Origin: Paralichthys olivaceus
Taxonomy: Eukaryota > Chordata > Actinopteri > Pleuronectiformes > Paralichthyidae
Direction of reading: 5' to 3'
DNA: 64,000 nucleotides
Assembly: GCF_024713975.1 (NCBI RefSeq)
Contig: NC_091094.1
Span: forward strand, 15,471,001-15,535,000
Each line of letters opens with the position of its first letter. Positions within the stretch are counted from its first letter, which is position 1. The notes below the pieces were generated by a model. The model saw only the letters and a program-made list of their open reading frames with translations, ran no database searches and was not told the DNA's origin. The translations under genes and the position numbers were made by a program. Positions 23,001 to 34,161 of the stretch are shown here, piece after piece.

Positions 23001-25471
23001 TTGACAACTGAGTGTAAACCAGAAATAATTTTAAAAAACAACCAAAACAAACATCACATCATATTTTAGCTCATGCTGCTAAAACTATATATTTTTTACA
23101 GTGGAAAGTCCAATTTCCTGCTGGACCAATAAATTAGTTTGCACTATATAAAATTATGACAACGTCTTAATGTCGATGTTGCTGTTTAGTTTACCCTGTG
23201 TTTAAACCAATTAATTTCAATCTTTTCTTAAATGGTATTTGTAGCCTTATACTTAAGAATGCATGCTCGCACCATGAACCCCATATATTTTTTTTGTTTT
23301 CATTCTTTGTCTCTCCAAGACAAAAGTTTATTTCAATGCACCTTTTGTTTTTTTATAGTTGTTTTCATCAGTGACACTGAAACTGCAGCCTGATCTTCAG
23401 GATCTTTGTGACCATAAACAATGTGTGAGTGTTCGCTTGCTGTCTGTCTGTAGCCGTGGTGACTAACGACATTAAGATTAGTCTCTGTGGGTGTGGCTTC
23501 AGAAAAAATACACTGAGCACCACATACCTTCAGAGATTACTAACTGAATCCCTGCAGGTACTAACAAACCTCTGAGGTGCGACAGGAACGAAGTGTGACA
23601 GCACAACAATAGAGCACAGAATTCCTCTTCCTACACCGACAATCCCCCCATTCTTTGTCGATGGACACTTTCTCATTGTATAGGGCAGACATCACGTGGC
23701 TCAATTAAGGCGCAAAGAATGTCAGGGGGGCCATAACTAATGAGCAGACAATATTGGGCGTGGCAAAAACAAGACACCCAAAGTTTCCTGTTATTATGTC
23801 ACCAAATGAAACAGAGGGGATAACGCAGGTGACGAAATTTTATGACTTAATGAGATTAACTGTGAAGAATAAAGAATATTAAAAAAAAAAACAATAATAT
23901 ACCTAGAAAGTTTGCAATTAACAGATGATTTCTTATTGGCAGACCTGTAAATGAATTTCTTGTATAATGGAATGAAGATTTGTTCTAAAATTGGTTTAAG
24001 TGCGAACATTTTCTCCTGTCTTTTCACAATTTATTTGTGTAAGCATTATTTACATCACAACAAACCATCACTTTTTATCACATATTTTGCATTCCAGAGC
24101 ACGTCACAGAGGACCACATGCAGTTAAGTCCCTGCATGAGTTTTATCACGGAAACTTGTTTTCTGTATCATCGTAAATGATTTGCGCTTGTTTTTTAACT
24201 TGCTGGAATTACAACCTGAAACAAACTGAATCTAGTGTGTGGAGAACAGAGCTGATGTAACAATGTAGATTATTTTACTGAGAACATAACTGAGATCTCC
24301 TCTGTCAACAGTATTATAGCAGAGCTTGTCAACTCCATGTAATCTTCTAGGATTGAGTTATAGTCTGAAAGGATGTAATTTTACTAAATATTGGATGGAG
24401 CACAGGCCCGACCTCAGCACAGCCAATAAAAGATGTGAAATGTGTCAAAAGAATATTTATGTTGTGGACAGGATCTGGATTTAGCTGTTTATTTTTATGT
24501 GAATTCAAAATCACAGATGTAATTAAACCCTGATGTTGGCGGAGAAACATTAAGGTGTTTACTTACAATTCAAACGTATTTGAAATAGTAGAAATAATAG
24601 TATTTGTATACCAGATCTGTCATGTGACTGATAACTGAGCCAAAAAAAGTCCCTTAATACATCCCTATTATTGTGACACGTTGAGATAAATTTAACTATT
24701 TTATTCTTACCATATCATACCAACTTTGCACAAGAGCCTATGGTTAGTGCCTCTTCGTCATAAACAACACGAACAGAATCACATCTATGTGTTAACTTAC
24801 TTTGAGATTTCTTGTTTCTCTGCTGTCTGAGGTCATATGAAAAGCAGGTGGTCATGACATCATCATGACCCAGACCAACGTACCGCTTCCAGCTAAATAT
24901 TTTTTTGTACAAAAATGTTGTACTTTTGCTGAAGGTTGTTGGTGTAATGCAAATTTGTAAAACGAATTATTCAATATAATTTTACACGTTTGAATAGACT
25001 TTTGATTGATAAGCAACTGTTTTTAAGAGCAATTCACTAAAAACTGCTCAGTGTATGACAGATATATTTTGCCAACCAAACAGAAAATCATCAGCCCAGG
25101 TTGTTGCCTAATAATAATTTCAAGTCTAGATGTTGGAGGTTTTACTGGCTGGTTTCGATTTTTAATGTTTAACAGCAGCCAAACACCAAACCTTACTGCA
25201 GTGATCAAATGTAATTACACCTGTTGTTCAGTGTATGTCTGCTCCATCAAGTGTTTCACTGAGTGGAGAAATACTTGGAAATTCAGCCAACTGTAACTGT
25301 TGCGTTGCAGTGACATTAGTGGAGAGACTAATGATCATAAACATACAGATGAATGTGCATTTATTAAGACAAAAGATTTGCAATGGTATAGGTAGTAATA
25401 CATTAAAGTGTTTTACCTGAATGGAGAATGATGCCACTGTCGGTGTCACTGATCTCTCCATTGACTTCCAT
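16919..25471 (-). CDS. inava: inava (innate immunity activator, C1orf106 orthologue), complete coding region
   Basis: Nine coding exons (25417..25471, 22502..22635, 21197..21319, 20825..21083, 20630..20683, 20070..20379, 19413..19541, 18196..18895, 16919..17011) total 1857 nt and encode 618 residues; the human protein is slightly longer. All phases agree. INAVA works in the cytosol and at cell junctions. Its CUPID (DUF3338) domain binds cytohesins, and it promotes TRAF6-linked signalling after microbial sensing and stabilises adherens junctions. The N terminus has EISDTDSGIILHSG. CUPID covers about residues 28-165, with ELTGRLSDDYPLLPGEKPP, RRRIGAAFKLD and a lysine-rich coiled coil. Later come TSDDSSLSDSV, SPWTESSLDQPYQK, SRSLDRQGAVRVK and a C terminus ending FISQV. 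The CUPID paralogues FRMD4A/B have an added FERM domain and CCDC120 is on another chromosome, so inava is the best fit. Confidence 0.93.
18196..18895 (-). CDS. inava: inava coding exon 8 (large)
   Basis: Encodes about residues 355-588. It includes RRRLTDYAVTFPET, a long Ser/Tyr/Pro-rich disordered section and the conserved SPRSRSLDRQGAVRVK. The donor is CAG|GTAAGCAC in phase 0. Confidence 0.94.
19413..19541 (-). CDS. inava: inava coding exon 7
   Basis: Encodes about residues 312-354: SPAKSELLPPLEACFSHLK then STPSTPEMRVHRQLSLR. It is in phase 2 on both sides (129 nt), so skipping would keep the frame. Confidence 0.9.
20070..20379 (-). CDS. inava: inava coding exon 6
   Basis: Encodes about residues 209-311, a serine/proline-rich linker with IQHSPWTESSLDQPYQK, a motif shared with mammals. 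It ends ACC AG|GTAACA in phase 2. Confidence 0.92.
20630..20683 (-). CDS. inava: inava coding exon 5 (54 nt)
   Basis: A small exon encoding about residues 191-208, LGTSDDSSLSDSVVQDE. It aligns with SASDDSSLSDG in the human protein. Being a multiple of three, it could be skipped without a frameshift. Confidence 0.9.
20825..21083 (-). CDS. inava: inava coding exon 4
   Basis: Encodes residues 105-190, with the helical stretch VDAELALQMKIYEAARKLYD and a lysine-rich coiled coil (REEKKLKQLQETSFQLRLK), completing CUPID. It ends in phase 1. Confidence 0.94.
21197..21319 (-). CDS. inava: inava coding exon 3
   Basis: Encodes residues 64-104, the most conserved CUPID segment: ELTGRLSDDYPLLPGEKPPQ and RRRIGAAFKLD. 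The donor is GAG|GTACAATT. Confidence 0.95.
22502..22635 (-). CDS. inava: inava coding exon 2
   Basis: Encodes residues 19-63: SDSPTTHTK then LKHQALQDRLELCILELKKV and CIREA, the first helix of the CUPID domain. The donor is GCT|GTAAGTAA, phase 0. Confidence 0.92.
22636..25416 (-). other. inava intron 1 (coding)
   Basis: The intron between the first two coding exons is AT-rich. No exon, transposon or RNA gene was recognised. Confidence 0.7.
25417..25471 (-). CDS. inava: inava coding exon 1
   Basis: Encodes residues 1-18 plus one base: MEVNGEISDTDSGIILHS, matching the SDTDSGIIL start of the vertebrate protein. The ATG has G at -3. The donor is TCAG|GTAAAAC. Confidence 0.9.
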
Positions 25472-27397
25472 ATCAGTAGATCCACTTCTTGTAGCTGTTC
25501 TTCAGAGGTAAGATTTTATGTTGATGCTCAACATGTCCTGAAAAACATGAGTTCAGTTTTCATCATGTCTTAAGTTTTTTATATTTCACTCTGATATAAA
25601 ATATTGTCTTGTGTTGGCAAAACTTCAAAAGGCCAAACCAGCACTGATTCGAGAAGCAGCAGTCTTAAAGCTCAGGGAGTCCACTCACAGTGGGATGAAA
25701 CTCAAAGACCACATGAATATTAAAATATGATTACAAGTGAAGAGTCATCAGTCTGTAAATAATCCAAACAGAATAAGCAGAAGCTTTTCAAAGTCTGCCC
25801 ATGACTTAATCCTGTGACCTGTTGCTTCTATGAGTCAGGTGTGACGTGTCTGTGCGACACCTTAGTCAGGTGTAGTCATGTCTCCCTCAGCATGAATACA
25901 CACATAGTCTGGTGTGTTTCCTGTCACAACCCGTTTTATTATCATCTGAGGTCATATGATCACTGCTACGCAGTGATTCTGATAAGGGGCTCGGGACACT
26001 TGAGCCGTGTATACGGCAGGTGTCAAATAAAAACTGTGAGGCGTGTTGGTTAGATCATTAACTAAGAGAAGACAGGAATGTGGCAGTGATTGCATTCTCG
26101 CACACAGGGAGGTTCGCCTCAGTAAGGGGCAGGAAGCTTCTCACGGTCACCGTTGTGAGAAACAACTGGATGAGGATAAATCACGAGCAGCAACATACAC
26201 GAGTTGATTCTACCACCTCAAGCTACAGTGCAACATCCATGAACAGTATAATTGAACAGTATGATCCTGAATATGACATGAACGTGACACATTCTCCATC
26301 TCATATGACTGTGACTGGTGGCTTCAAACCTCCCACATGTAACTGCAGCGTTTACAACATACATTACAGCACATTATTCAATTCAGTCAAAAATGAAGCA
26401 AACCATGAGCTACCTGATCAATTTGATCAAAGGTCTAACCTTCAATAAAGTGTCTGAAAATGCTGCATGCTGGACCAACAGTCCAAAATACAAAGTTATT
26501 TCAATTATAGCACACAGGGAAAAATGGAAATTTGAAAAACATTAAAAAATTTGAAAGGAATCATTTATTGTTTTTTCTTTTATAGTTTCGGTGCTGTTGA
26601 TTATCGGGTCCTGTTGAAAGACTAAACAATTAATTGACTAATCGATTCTGAGCTAATACCCACACGTATGACAGTACTTAATATATCAGGAGAGTCATTT
26701 TATCCTGAAGTTAGGGTTTTTAGTTTCCTGTGTGTGCTTTATTGTGACCTATTCAATGAAATCCCCATAATAAACCTACAGAATCTCGTCCCCCCTAACA
26801 CATGTCTGGAGCTAAGTGTTAAAGGGAGGGAAGACTTAATATCACTACACCAAACAGTCCACAGCGTCTTCCTGATCAAATATTTTATGAGACATTTTAT
26901 CTGTGTGGAAACTACTGTTCTATTTTTTGTACATTACATCTACAAATACAATCACTTCAATATAGACAATTCTCTGGGAATGGGTTAAAAAAAAAAGTCA
27001 CACAAGAAGAGGCAAGGAGTTACCCAGATTCTGAAAGTGCTAAGAAACTGCACTGGACTAAAAACATTGCTGAAGGCATTTTCTGCCTCATTACTTTAAA
27101 TAGAGTTCCACAGAAAACACAGGCAGACCATAGCTGACATAGTTTGTCCAAAGCCATGAATATCTCAAAAAGTAACATTAACAACATGACAGTTTAATTG
27201 AGTCAGAGGATGAATCGAAAAAGCAAACACATCAAAGATTCGACTTACTTTATAAGAATCGAAGGAAAGACTGTCAAACTCAGGAAGCCCGAAAAGTGTC
27301 CCTTACAATTCCCAACTTGAATGAAAATGCTCAGACTGAGACTCGCCCACTAAGAACAAGCTGCCTGCTGAAGAGGAGTGGCCTCTCACTCGCTCCC

Positions 27398-27501
<104 letters not shown>

Positions 27502-28637
27502 AGTGAGTCAGTATCATATAACTCAATGCTCCCGTCTGAGTTAGTAACTGTGTCAACAACAATGACAAAAATACTGAGAAATGATGCGTTATCAGTGTAC
27601 GAACAGATGGGCGGTGGGAACCTGATTACAAAAGCACTGCCAAATAAAGACGCAGGATAACAAAGATCTTAGGCCACAAACAAGATATTTAAAGAGAATT
27701 TGAGCCACGCTCGAACATTTTATAGACCAAACAATATACTGATTGATTTACAAATACTTTTTTACTAGATTTTGCAAAAGTGAGAAATAATGGTTTCATC
27801 ACAGGTAACAGACGACCAAATGACTTGATAAATGACTGTTAATGACTCTCACAGTCTTGGATGACTTGCTCTCTCACAACGGCGACTATAAATCAAAGCT
27901 AACTACTGTGACAGTCCAGCTCTGCCTGTTCAGAGATCATATAACTGGTGAGCGCATGGCTACTGCCATCTCCTGGCTGTTAAAAAGTCAACCCATTTTC
28001 AACATATTATTTGTTTTGTTAGATATCCCTGTAGCCTTAAACTTCATTATTTCTCAACCTACTTCCAGAATGCCTAAACTGTTTACTGGCCTGCAATTTT
28101 TGCCTCTGCTAAAAAGGAGACACATGGTGGAGGGATAGTCATGATTTATAGAGACCCAGAGGCAGCACCTGCTCTGTAGCTGCATGTCTCACATTCATTC
28201 TGAATCTCAATATTCATTTTGGCTTTCCAGGAATGTTGGTGCACAGACGCTCTAGAAATAAGGCCCGGCAATTCCCAGACTGTCAAGAATCAGATCTCAG
28301 ACGACACGGCACCAACAACGCAGCGGGACAAAAGCAGAAGATGTTCGGTTCAGTAACTTCTGAAGTTAAGCTTCAAAGTGTGAGCACAGCTTGTTCAGTG
28401 TGAACACAGTTGAATGAATTGACAGATTCATTGATTAGCTGATAGACATTGAATTATTCTGCAACAATGGTGATAATAAAATCATTGTTTGGGTTAGTCT
28501 TTAATAAATCAAAATCAAATCTAAATATTTGAAGATGTCATCTTTAACTCTATGAGCTTGTGATGCACACTTTTCTCTTTATATTTTATAATAAATTGAT
28601 TAATCAATACTAGTTGTTGATTAGGAACTGTTGAGAG

Positions 28638-29027
28638 GATAGACTGTATATAAATATAGAAGACAAAAGGGAAGCCAATGCGTCGCCACCAGGTGGTTGA
28701 CTGGAATATAAGTCATAAACCCCACATCCTCCATTTTAGTGGATGGGACATGGACCTAACTAAAAACTCAGAGTACAGAACAAATTGATTTTTCTCAAAG
28801 ATATTTCCTGTCATTCTAGATGTTTTTTTAATCGCACTGATGTTAGTTAATCTTTCTCGTAAGTTTGGTTTTAATTGGCTGTTTTCTGCAGGGTGAAACG
28901 CCATGATTGACAGCTAAGACTCACAGTTGGTCAAACGCATGTGTCCTGATTTATACTGTGCAGGCATTTGCATCCTGGTAGTGGGAGGAAGTTAAGATGC
29001 ATTGTCCATCTTTATAAACAGTGTATG
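28638..29027. mobile_element. hAT-like non-autonomous element (390 bp) with 8-bp target duplication
   Basis: The left end reads ATAGACTGTATATAAA. The right end, reversed, reads ATACACTGTTTATAAA, giving imperfect terminal inverted repeats. The element is flanked by GTTGAGAG at 28630-28637 and 29028-29035, an 8-bp duplication as made by hAT transposases. Internal text (GCCAATGCGTCGCCACCAGG and GTGCAGGCATTTGCATCCTG) matches what I recall of a repeat widespread in percomorph fish. No transposase is encoded. Confidence 0.8.
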
Positions 29028-30410
29028 GTTGAGAGACTGCATTTATATTAGCTAGGTGTTTCTACTACACTGCAAACTGAACAGAGGTGTAAGTAAAGTC
29101 TGAGCCAGCACCTGTAAGGTTAATACAATAAAAGAGAAGCAGCAGCGCCTTGTGTAAACAGGCAGCATACCAAACAGTTTGATAAACTAAAATCAAATAT
29201 AAGTAAAGTGTAGTCATGCAGATGATTAGCATCATGGGGAATTCAAGAAAGCTGTGAATAAGAAGTTCTCTCCGACACATCTTAAATCTATAAGACATCA
29301 GAAACTTCAGGTTAGAGGAGAAAAAAGTCATGTCAAAGTTTTCCTCTATCAAAAATGTGATAACAATGACTCTGCAGTGAAGGCCATCATGCCCGATATG
29401 AGGACTAGTTAAGAAACAGCCTACTTCTATCCTGTACAACACAAACACACGTCCGGTGTTGAAGCAGCCAGTTGGTGGATGTCACCGGTAGTTTATACAA
29501 ACCAGTGCTCCCTTAGAGACAGAGAGAGGCCTTTGAGTGGGCAACACAGCAGCTGGCATAACAAATTCTTTACATATTCCTGAGTGGTGTACAGCTAGAC
29601 TACGGATGCCAGCACGGGGGGGCATCAGCTGCCAGGAGATCACACAAGATTTTACAACTTGCTTCCTCCCCCAGGTTCTAATGGGTCATTTTGCCATAAG
29701 AATGCTTAAATCAAAGGTGATGTCATTAAAAAGAGCTATAAAGTTGAACTAACTTTCTGGAAATCCTGAGGCTTTAGAAGACACACAAAGCAGCTTGCAG
29801 AGCTGCATGGGCTCCCTCCCACCACACGCTGCCTGTGGATGACTTTAAGCTTTACCTAAAGGCTCTAATCGAGTATAATAATGATGTGAAATGAACACTG
29901 CTTGTATCTCAAATGAGCAAGCATGCAGAAGTGGTGAGTCTGGTGTGGATTGCTGAATTAAAGGTCTGTGCACCACCATGTAAGTCAGGGGTTATTCTAA
30001 ACTGTAACCAAGCCCAAGACTGTGGCTGAGAGCGAACAAGCTTTAACACATCAACACCATTACACAGAGGAACATGTGAAATCAAAACTCCTCTTATTGG
30101 AGCTTTAAAATCAGATTACTCCTTCTGTCTGATCTCTTCATTGAAGAAAGTAAGAATTTTTTCAATGAATACGTCAAACCCAAAATTCCACTCTTGGATC
30201 ATATAACCGTGCTGAATGTGAATCTATACAAAACAGAATCAAAAACCCTGTACCTTGAATTTGCCAGTTCCTCTCATTATGGTGCTCAGCTTTTCTGATA
30301 AAAAGAGGAAGTTACACGCTCATCACTTCTCTGCTGGTCAGTGAAGTCAGGTGTTATTGAAACTTATTAGAGAAAATACAAAGAATAAACTCAAAGCTCA
30401 GTGTCTGAGA

Positions 30411-30652
30411 TAGACTGGGAGATATGCGATATATTAAAATTATATCGAGATTAAACTTGATCAGATGATATCGATAATTATCACAATATATGTCACATTA
30501 TTATTTATTTTAAGTTTTAAAGACTGATTTCTGCTCCTGTGTGAAGGTTGTGGTTTGTCTTCTCTTCTTTATGAGCAGAGGATGACAAACATTTTATAAA
30601 TAAATCTGAGATAAATCAATTATGTGTTATACCTCCTCACACAATGCACGAG

Positions 30653-30701
<49 letters not shown>

Positions 30702-30770
30702 CCTTTGTTATGCTGATGATGAAAATTATATTGTGATGATTATTGATACTGTTTTATTGCCCAGCCCTAG
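30411..30770. mobile_element. probable TIR transposon with AT core
   Basis: The left end (TAGACTGGGAGATATGCGAT) resembles the reverse complement of the right end (TATTGCCCAGCCCTAG). The core is AT-rich, with ATATCGATAATTATC-like runs and a pure (AT)n at 30655-30698. No coding potential is seen. Target duplications are not clear. Confidence 0.5.
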
Positions 30771-31298
30771 ATAGAATAATAGAAATAAATCGGATTCAGT
30801 TGTTTGCCTCCTTGTTTAAGTTTAAAACACTGGGGAAATGTACAATGCATGTTACCTAACAACAATAACATGAAGAAAGTACACATGTAATGTATATCTG
30901 AATACTGTAGTTATGCCAAAGAAATAAGACAGAAAAAAACCCAGACTTCACAAAGAATTGGACCAACTTGAGAGGTGAACTATGTATGTATAATGTTTAA
31001 CTCCTCAGGGGTAAAGAAATAGTGATTAAATAAAGAAATAAAGAGAAATGTTGTGGTATGTCTTCATCCCTCTCATCCAGCCTCAGTCCCTTCATGGAGC
31101 TGCTGGGCCTCAACTTTCAGGAGTTTAGCAAACTTTAAGAGTCGCCTGACTGGTGAGCTCTTCTCTCTGGTTACAACAACTTTCTTTCAGAGCACCAGAG
31201 GATTCAACAGCACTGAATAACCCCCCCACCCGCACACATGCACACACGAGGTTTCACAAATAAAATAAAACTTCGCTGCCATTACTTTTTGCTCCTAC

Positions 31299-31600
31299 CT
31301 TGGTAGCTAGTTAGCTAGCTAGCATCGTGCCTCATCTGCATCCATACAATCTGAGCCCCATTGGCTCTCCCAGATTTCAGCTGGAAGTTTGTTTCCTTGT
31401 TACTTTGACTCACGGGCTGATGGAGACAGACACTGAATCGTTGGGTTGTGTCTCTGTGGTCCAAGCGAGTGAATAGGAGGAAGCACGGACATTCAAATCA
31501 CGGTTTAAAGCGAAATAGCAGAGTTTCAGTGGAGGCTGCTTCTGCTGCAGCTCAGTAAAGTACAGCTATGCGGTGTGGCGTTCGCGTGCCACCGTACACG
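31299..31600 (-). promoter_or_regulatory. possible inava non-coding first exon and promoter
   Basis: The only CpG-richer island between inava and 48 kb lies here (CG-containing runs at 31440-31610). A donor-like CCAAG|GTAGGAGC at 31299/31298 points toward inava. No open frame is recognised. It could instead belong to an unrelated non-coding transcript. Confidence 0.3.
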
Positions 31601-32555
31601 TGAACTACCTCACAACACCAAACGTTTACCATAGTAATCCCGTTTCCCACATCTGTACATTATCAACACAGACAACGTGGTGGAAGTAGTACACACGTAT
31701 ACATTTGTTCTTTTAAAGAAACCCTCAATTTTCAGGTTTCTCACGTTTGTTTTGCCCTTACATCGCCGTTTTATCGTCTTTGTTTTCATTCGGTAGAGAA
31801 ATGTGCCAACGTGTCATATAATTGCTAAAGTAAAACAAGACTCAAACACAAATGTAAGACCATATTCAAAGCAGTCGATGCTTTAAACGCTTTTAGGTTA
31901 TCTTTACCACTAGTGTTTTAAAAATTACGAGCTTGATGAGGGCTTGTGAATGCCGCACACATGATGCGAGTTTGTTTATTTGCCTGTTTGCTGCATTTTG
32001 AAGCTTTTCAGAACATTTATTTTGAAGTTATTCATGAGTTACTGTTATAATTATATATAATAATGTGTTTGTTTGTTACTGGAGAGAAAAGTGGGTTTAA
32101 AGACGCGCCCAAATTTGCACTGTATCATTTCCTGCTTCAGCCACTAGAGAGCAGCAGTGCGTTAGATAATCCAGTGATGTTCCATTTACACGAAACACAC
32201 AAGGGACCAAAACACACTACAGGTAAATTACCTTGTTACAAGTTACAAATAAACAAGTTAATCCAAAAATTGAAGGCAAACAATAGGAAATATTTCAAAA
32301 GCAAAAAACAAGAAACAATTTGAAGATCACACGGCAATAAAGCAAAGAAATAAAACATGTTATAGATCAAATTAAATTTAAACTTAACATTCCTTTCAAA
32401 TTTTCTCTTCAGGTGCTGGAGTCACTGCTCTGCAACACAGAAGTTATTTGGTAGTTCTGTTTTTTGTCTTCTCTTAAAGGTAGGTCAATGTAGTAATGTC
32501 CATTTTCCAGTTCTGCTGTACTTCCCACAGTCTGCATGGTTTTAATGTCCTCTCA

Positions 32556-33390
32556 TGACATTTCCAATTGCTCATGTGATGTTATTTTCATTAAAATCAG
32601 GGTTGTATTGTTTCATGAGCATCTCTTCCAGATGTTCCACAGAAATACAATTGGATGCAACAACAGAGCAGCCGGTCTTGACTCTTCCATTTACACCATG
32701 TCCATGTCCAGGTCCATTTATTATGCAACCAACTCTGGTTTGGACTGCGTATGGTCCTTCACCATGGCTGTTTATCAGCCCCCAGTGTTCCGTCACTTTC
32801 GGTGCATCAGATATAATGAGCAAATCAACATTCACATCAGAAAGCTTTATGTTCCTCAGGTAAGACCATTTAGCAACATCCTCTCAATGTTCAGCCTTGA
32901 CCCTGGCATCCTCCTTTGAATCAAAACATTAGGCAACTCCATAAAATAATTTCCATCAATGCCAGTCACTTCCAAACCAGACAGCAGGGTGGTGCTCACA
33001 ATCTTCTTTTCACCCATTGTTCTTGGTAAAATGTTGGCTGCTTTGCCTTTTAGACAGTGCAGAATGTACTTGAACTCTCAGGATCCAAGAATTCTTAAAA
33101 CATAATCACCTAATAAAAAAAATATAAATATAGACATAAGGTGTGTATGTGGTCAGCTCATTACTGTTGTGACAGCATAACCCAACAAAACAAGTAAACA
33201 AAGAACCTCTCTTACACAGTGCCTCTTCCTCCTCTCCCTTTAGAGCACATCCCCCTGAGGACCACTTGGGCCTGGACTCTCTGCCTTTTAGCTCTTCTGC
33301 CCTGACTGAGGCTCATCTGTTCAGCCTCCTTGGCATCAAACTCCTCCAAGCTAGTTTCAATAAGACTTGTTCTAATCAGGGACCCACTGA
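32556..33390 (-). pseudogene. BEL/Pao-type LTR retrotransposon pol remnant
   Basis: A minus-strand open frame (32572-32835) carries a retropepsin-like stretch typical of BEL/Pao elements: VDLLIISDAPK, then GPYAVQTRVGCIINGP and CISVEHLEEMLMKQYN. Upstream (about 32880-33050) another stretch in a different frame continues the same domain with a frameshift and stop between them. At about 33240-33360 a charged ERxxRRAKRQRVQA-type segment may be gag-derived. No LTRs, reverse transcriptase or integrase were seen. This is a dead, fragmentary copy. Confidence 0.55.
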
Positions 33391-33787
33391 CATCAGATTG
33401 AATCCTCTTCTGTGCTCACAATCCTGTCATAAATTACTCTGAAATTGTTAATTTTGTTAATTTAAGTACATGCTTCTGATTTCCCAAAACTGATTTGATT
33501 CCAGTTTACAAGGTTTCAATTCGATTTCCGATTTGATTCGATTCAGTATAGAATCAGTTCAGTACATTTCAGGGATATTTATCACCAAGGTCAGCACCAT
33601 TCAGTAGGCCAATATCCATAAGATAAGAGTTTGCAGGGATAAAGATTGGGGGAATCACAGCTGCACAAATGATCCTCAGAATATGGAAAAATAAATCCAC
33701 TCTAGATTTTAAAAAACTGCACGGAAACGATATTAGAAATATTAACATGTGTTAGCCAGAGTCAATGATAAAAGTGAGAAATTGAAT

Positions 33788-34161
33788 TTAAAGGTTCAGT
33801 GTGTAGAATTTAGTGACATCTAGAGGTGAAGTTTCATGTTGCAGCTGAATAGTCCTCATTTCATCCTCCCCTTCCAAACATGAAAGAGAACCTGTGGTGA
33901 ACTTCAGTTATCATGAAAACTCAAAAGGTTTTAGTTTGTCCAGTTTGGACAATAGTAAAAAACATGGTGGCCTCCACAGAGAGGACCCCCCTCCATGTAA
34001 ATGTAAAGTATTTAAATTTAAAGGGCCCATTCTATGGTAAAGAAAACAACAATTCATACAATTTAGACGAAACACACCAGTGAAAACATCACAAGGATTA
34101 TTTTATATTCAATCTCTGCCAAACATTTCTTTCAGCCAAATCTTACACACTGAACCTTTAA
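33788..34161. mobile_element. 374-bp MITE with 24-bp terminal inverted repeats
   Basis: The left end begins TTAAAGGTTCAGTGTGTA. The right end is the exact reverse complement over these 18 bases, and similarity continues to about 24 bases with two differences. Each end carries TTAA, which may be a target-site duplication or part of the repeat. The interior (for example AACATGGTGGCCTCC, AAAGGGCCCATTCTA, AACAATTCATACAATTTAGA) matches what I recall of a high-copy element in acanthomorph fish. No coding capacity. Confidence 0.85.

Noticed and set aside
29065..29448. 127-codon hydrophobic minus-strand open frame
   Set aside because: No recognised family. AT-rich DNA readily produces hydrophobic frames, and no splice or conservation support is visible.
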